Source of the DNA: Dasypus novemcinctus
Taxonomy: Eukaryota > Chordata > Mammalia > Cingulata > Dasypodidae
Assembly: GCF_030445035.2 (NCBI RefSeq)
Contig: NC_080701.1
Location: 12,738,739 to 12,802,738 of the forward strand
Direction: 5' to 3'
Length of the DNA: 64,000 nucleotides
Positions 59,901-64,000 of the stretch are shown here, piece after piece (the first letter of the stretch is position 1; each line of letters opens with the position of its first letter). A program made the translations under genes and the position numbers. Under the pieces are notes generated by a model. The model was given only the letters and a program-made list of their open reading frames with translations, did not search any database and was not told the origin of the DNA.

Positions 59901-60855
59901 AACAAAACCAAAAGAAAGGGGGAAGGAGCAAAGACTCACAGTCCTGCCAGGCTGTGGAATACTGTTGAGTTTCTGAGTTTGACAAATACACATGCGAGAA
60001 GTTTTAACCATCCCCGATCCCCTTCCAAAAAATGCCCCAGGCTTTGGACATGACAATTGCTCTTGTTTCCGTTGTTGTCCTGATTAGAACCGAGAAAATC
60101 TTTTTGGTGCGAGATTACTCTGAAGTCCGTGTTCTTTTCCCTTCTATGGTAATGAAAGCAGACCAGGTGAAGCGCAGCTGCAGCTCTGTGCTGGACCAAG
60201 CTCCCACACGTTCATTTTTCTCCGACATCACTCCACAAACCTAAGGAGGAATTTACTGAAACCTATTTTCCAATTCGAAATTGCTATCTTATTCCTCTAA
60301 ATGCTTGCCATAAATTCCTCACCTCCCTGCCCACTCCTAATGGATTAATTTGCAGTCTATGAATTAGCAAATTTCTGATATAGGGATGGTATAAAGAATG
60401 TGCATATTGTCCCTTCTAAAGCTCTGAGGAGTGTTCCCTTTATGGAAAACTCTAGAATATTCATGCAGTTCTTTTGTTGTACTGGACATTTGTAGTAGCC
60501 CCTCCCTGCCACCACGAGTGGGCCACAGCATAGCTTCTCTGTGAAGCAGGGATTTTCTTCTGGAATACTTTTGCATATGTTAAACCCCGTTATGCACTTA
60601 ATTGTAGTGCCATTTCTCCCATTTTTTTCCAGAGGAAACAAGTGATGTATTGCTTCTATTTCAGAGATTAAAATAAAATAACAAATCCATTGGCTTTTTA
60701 AAAATTTGATTTTTAGGATTGAGAATATCAAGAGTCATAAACCATCGTGCCCAAGTTTCTTTTCAGTTTTTGTTTTTTTAAATGAATTTATTTTCTTATT
60801 GGCAAATAAATCAATCTACATTATCCCTTACACCCCAATAAAGGTAAGCAAAAAA
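56985..60855 (+). other. RBPMS intron 1, no recognised gene
   Basis: Largely single-copy. Minus-strand open frames of 138 and 124 residues (59640-60056, 60357-60731) overlap others and have no supporting context. Confidence 0.45.
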
Positions 60856-60859
60856 GAAA

Positions 60860-61430
60860 AAGGGAAATACAGAAACAAACAGAATCTACAACCGCCTCCC
60901 CTACTATCAATTTTAATACCTTGCTAGCTTTTATGTCCTTTTCTCTGTACACATACACACACACATATTTTAACAAAAATGAGTTCATACTATATTAGTG
61001 TTTTTGATTTTTTTTTCACGTAACATTATATTGTAAGTGCCTTCACATGCCAGTGAATTCCGTTGTGCAGCATCATTTTAAATTCTGCGTATCATGCCGT
61101 AGTATGGCAGTGCATTTGTGTGTTCAGCCCATTCCTTTTTATTGGGCATGGAGTTTTTTTCCAGCTTTTTGATATAAACAGTGCTGTACATCCTCCAAGC
61201 TCTCAATTAGCGTGCACACCCTTCGCGATTTCCTTAGCTTAAATTCTTAGCAGTGGAATTTCTGGGTCAAAGGGCATACATTCTTTTAAAAGACATTTGA
61301 TTTTATCGCCAAATCTTCTCTCAGCCACTGCACTAACCTATACTCCCACCCGGAGTAAGAGCAGGCACGTTTTCCATTTTCCTGCCTCCTTGGCCACTGC
61401 AGTTTAAAAACACTTTAGAGTTTGCAACTT
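60860..61430 (-). repeat. Old L1 3' fragment in RBPMS intron
   Basis: Antisense L1M pattern: acattatattgtaagtgcct, tcatgccgtagtatggcagt, gtggaatttctgggtcaaag, cctatactcccacccggagt. Confidence 0.75.
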
Positions 61431-63500
61431 CGCCGTGGGGTTTTTTCACATGGCGTTCTGTGATTCATAATGAATATTCTGGTCTGCTCTGCACATCTCC
61501 CGGATGTTACATCCTGATTGGTCTTTTTTTACACTCCATTTTGAGCTCTCTCTCCCAAATGTTTCTGATACTCCTGTACACCCTAAAAGACTCATCAGAC
61601 CCTTGCTGGAAATGCCATTCTTGAGTTCACAGAACACAATGAAGCCTGCTGATTTTGTGATCTTAGGTATTTGATTGACTGCTGGCCGTTAACGTCAGAA
61701 GCTGAGGCCAGTACTTTCTTGTCCTGTGTGCACTGACGGAATTTCACTGGAGCGGTTCCACCATTTGTAGAATGAACTAGTAACAACACTGCCAGTTAAA
61801 CCGTTGTGTAAGATGCGTCCCCTTCACAGATGTTATTCATACAATGTGGAAACATGTGCCTGGGACCCGATGGCTCTGTCCTCACGGCTCTACTTTTCCA
61901 GTCACCTGGTTGGCTCCTTGAATGGAGGACAGAGACCTTCGTGGACCCTTCGGTCTGTTTGGCATAAGTTTTGGCGGATGGCTAGCCTCTTGCATGCCTG
62001 GAAGGAACTGCATAAATACAGTGATCGCAGGCCATGTGCATTCCCCTGTGGGTTGGAGGAGGGCAGGAAGCACCAGTGTGAAGCCACCTCAGAATCCTTA
62101 GCCTGAGGACGCTTTGGGGCATTGTCGTCCTCCCAGGGCTGTCCCCCTGCAGATGACCACAACGTACAAGAGCCAACTGCTCTCTGCGGCGCGGAGCTCA
62201 GCTCTCCCCACGTGGGCAGGGCAAGGGGCAGGGCAGTCGTGGTTCACCCCAGCTCCCGGGCCTCCGTAATTGCTAGCAGAGCATTCCTGCGGAGCACATG
62301 CCCTCCCCAGAGCCTACACACACGTTGTTTGAGTGTGACTCCAGACAATGAGCAGATGTCATTGGAAACCTGGGCCTTGCCTCATCCCGATGGTTACACA
62401 TCAGTGGAATTTGTATGTCATTTAGTGTTGAACGGTATTTTTAGGGCAAATTCCCATTCAGGCCATGGAATATTAAATTTGTGCGTACAGTAGTACCGTT
62501 TTCAAAGGAACCGGAAGCTCTTTTGAAAATGAAAGCATGCCTCCTTTTCCTTGAGCCCTTGGTTCTGGTTGACAGATGGTGGAGGAGTTGGCGGAGAGAA
62601 AAGCGATGAGGGGTGAAGACTGCCGTGGGGTGCAGGCATTGAAGTTCCACTGAGGCTGGGCACAACTTGGTCGTCTGGGTACTGAGCGTAGTTACTGATC
62701 TGGAGCAGATTCTTATCGTATTGGTCTACAGGAAACACTGGGAGAATAATAGGAGATCTTCCATAAATTGCCAACATTGTCTAATAGAGACCGGGCTGGA
62801 CGAGAGTAAACAGGCTTTGTGGAAGAATGAGAGGGATCTTGAGGAACTGGTGTGAGCTAAATAGATCAGACGGAAGTGGTACTGGGGTGGGAGAGTCACC
62901 ATCATAAAAGTTTGGAAGTAGGGATGGATGTGGCACATGTATAGGGCAGTGAGAAGCATTATCTGGTTGTTCATTTTGAATGAATGATCAAGGTACTGAA
63001 TGATAGAAATCTGAGGTTATTTTAGAGCATTTTGATTTGTCAGTGTCATTGATTCCTCGCCAGTCCTGTTCCACAGGTGATAGATGTGTCCAGATGTGGT
63101 AGAAAGTTAACAACTGCAGAACCCAATGCTAATATGCTAAGCCTTTTAAAAATTATTATTATTTTGGGTCCTAGGGTTTTAAGACCATTCAAGCATTTTT
63201 ATCTTTCACTCTTCCCCCCATAACTTCCTGGGTGACGCCACAGATGCCACAGTTGCACCTGTCTCATTGCTTCTTTATTCTGCTTGTTTAGAGTAGCAGG
63301 GCTGTTTATCAGTTTTTGAAACCAAATATATAGGTCCTAAGTGATATAGACATTCTACAGGTATTAAATTGCCACTGTAATTTATTAGGCCCTGGTGATA
63401 CAATGAGCATGGTTGATGTGAGAACTATAGTTGAAGGGTAATGAGGGGACCTGGTTTACTTTTTCCAGGCCCTGTTCAAGTTGCTTTACTTATGTGCATT
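61431..63500 (+). other. RBPMS intron 1, no recognised gene
   Basis: Single-copy-looking. Includes a 91-residue minus-strand open frame (62502-62777), discussed as a finding, that is not supported enough to call a gene. Confidence 0.45.
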
Positions 63501-63504
63501 CCTT

Positions 63505-63660
63505 TAATCCTTACTCCAGCATTGTGAGTTGTGATGTACCAACCATTATCCCTGATTTACAGATGAAGAAACTGAGGTTCAGAGAGTTAACTGTTAATAG
63601 CTGAGCCTGCATTTGACACAGGATGCTAATGTCGAATCTGCTCTCCTAAATTCTTTGTTC
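63505..63660 (-). repeat. MIR SINE relic
   Basis: Antisense MIR order: accattatccctgatttaca, gatgaagaaactgaggttca, gagagttaactgttaatagc, tgagcctgcatttgacacag. Confidence 0.8.
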
Positions 63661-63965
63661 AGAGTTTATGCCAAAGGGATCAAGAGATCTATTGTGCCTG
63701 GTACCTGCCTTTCTAGAGAGAGGAATTTGAGACAGGGGACTTGCCAAAGACCTCAATGACCAGTACAATGTGGCAACTTCTTGGTAAGGAGGTGAGTCAT
63801 TCCTCTAGTTCAGAGGTGATTCCTCTAGTTCAGAAAATCTGGGTGCCCTTTTGATTTCCACTCTCCACAGTCTAGTTTTTCCACCTTTTCCAGTCCACCA
63901 GTCTGAACTTTCAAATAGACACCTGGAACCCCACCTGACTCTTCTGCTTGAAGTCCATGCAACAT

Positions 63966-64000
63966 TGCCTTAGTTTCTTAGGCTGCTGTAACGAAGTCAC
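63966..64000 (-). repeat. Start of a MaLR-type LTR (runs off the window)
   Basis: Reads gccttagtttcttaggctgc and tgtaacgaagtc, like the antisense LTR start at 11768. Only about 35 bp are visible. Confidence 0.5.

Larger units (their letters stand above)
46925..64000 (+). other. RBPMS: RBPMS intron 1, 5' part (runs off the window)
   Basis: The intron begins at the gt of gtgcgg and no acceptor followed by an RRM-coding exon is seen before the window ends, so at least 17 kb is intronic. Its first 300 bp are CpG-island DNA and then base composition becomes ordinary. It contains L1M, L2 and MIR relics and two xenarthran L1 3' ends, listed separately. I see no DAS SINE in it. RBPMS is known to have a very long first intron, which fits. 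Confidence 0.8.

Noticed and set aside
59640..60056. 138-residue minus-strand frame in RBPMS intron 1
   Set aside because: Another frame is open over the same bases; no recognisable domain or splice structure.

Overview
This is vertebrate (mammalian) nuclear DNA, almost certainly from an armadillo (Dasypus). The clearest evidence is about 18 copies of the ~410-bp tRNA-Ala-derived DAS SINE, a xenarthran family, plus related monomeric and dimeric tRNA-Ala SINEs. Many are flanked by short target-site duplications (TSDs). Ancient eutherian repeats (MIR, L2, old L1, MaLR-type LTRs, a hAT MITE) make up much of the rest. There is nothing prokaryotic: no operons, CRISPR arrays or intact mobile-element genes.

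Layout. 1-43 kb is repeat-rich intergenic DNA with no convincing gene. It holds nested insertions: DAS SINEs in MaLR LTRs and in L1s, a long antisense L1 at about 20.3-24.7 kb, and L2 and MIR relics. 43-45.3 kb is mostly single-copy promoter-proximal DNA. About 45.4-47.2 kb is a strong CpG island. It begins with a GC-rich minisatellite (11 units, spacing 39 or 51 bp) and ends in the first coding exon of RBPMS (plus strand, ATG at 46859, splice donor at 46925). 46.9-64 kb is the start of the large RBPMS intron 1. It has old L1, L2 and MIR fragments and two copies of a lineage-specific L1 3' end, but no DAS SINE that I can see.

The only protein-coding sequence I can support is the 22-codon first coding exon of RBPMS, an RRM RNA-binding protein. 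Its identity comes from the N-terminal peptide and the in-phase splice donor. Most long ORFs elsewhere are translations of SINE copies or by-products of high GC.

Most interesting observations: (1) a 101-bp MIR-derived segment at 14076-14176 that is the inverted, 100/101-identical copy of 17307-17407, fused between DAS pieces; (2) the 39/51-bp promoter array with a recurring AGGGGGCGCC core; (3) a 53-bp tandem expansion inside one DAS copy; (4) the sharp absence of DAS SINEs from the promoter side onwards; (5) dimeric tRNA-Ala SINEs that moved as one unit. I found no new multi-gene biological system. Repeat family names rest on recall of consensus features, not on a database search.
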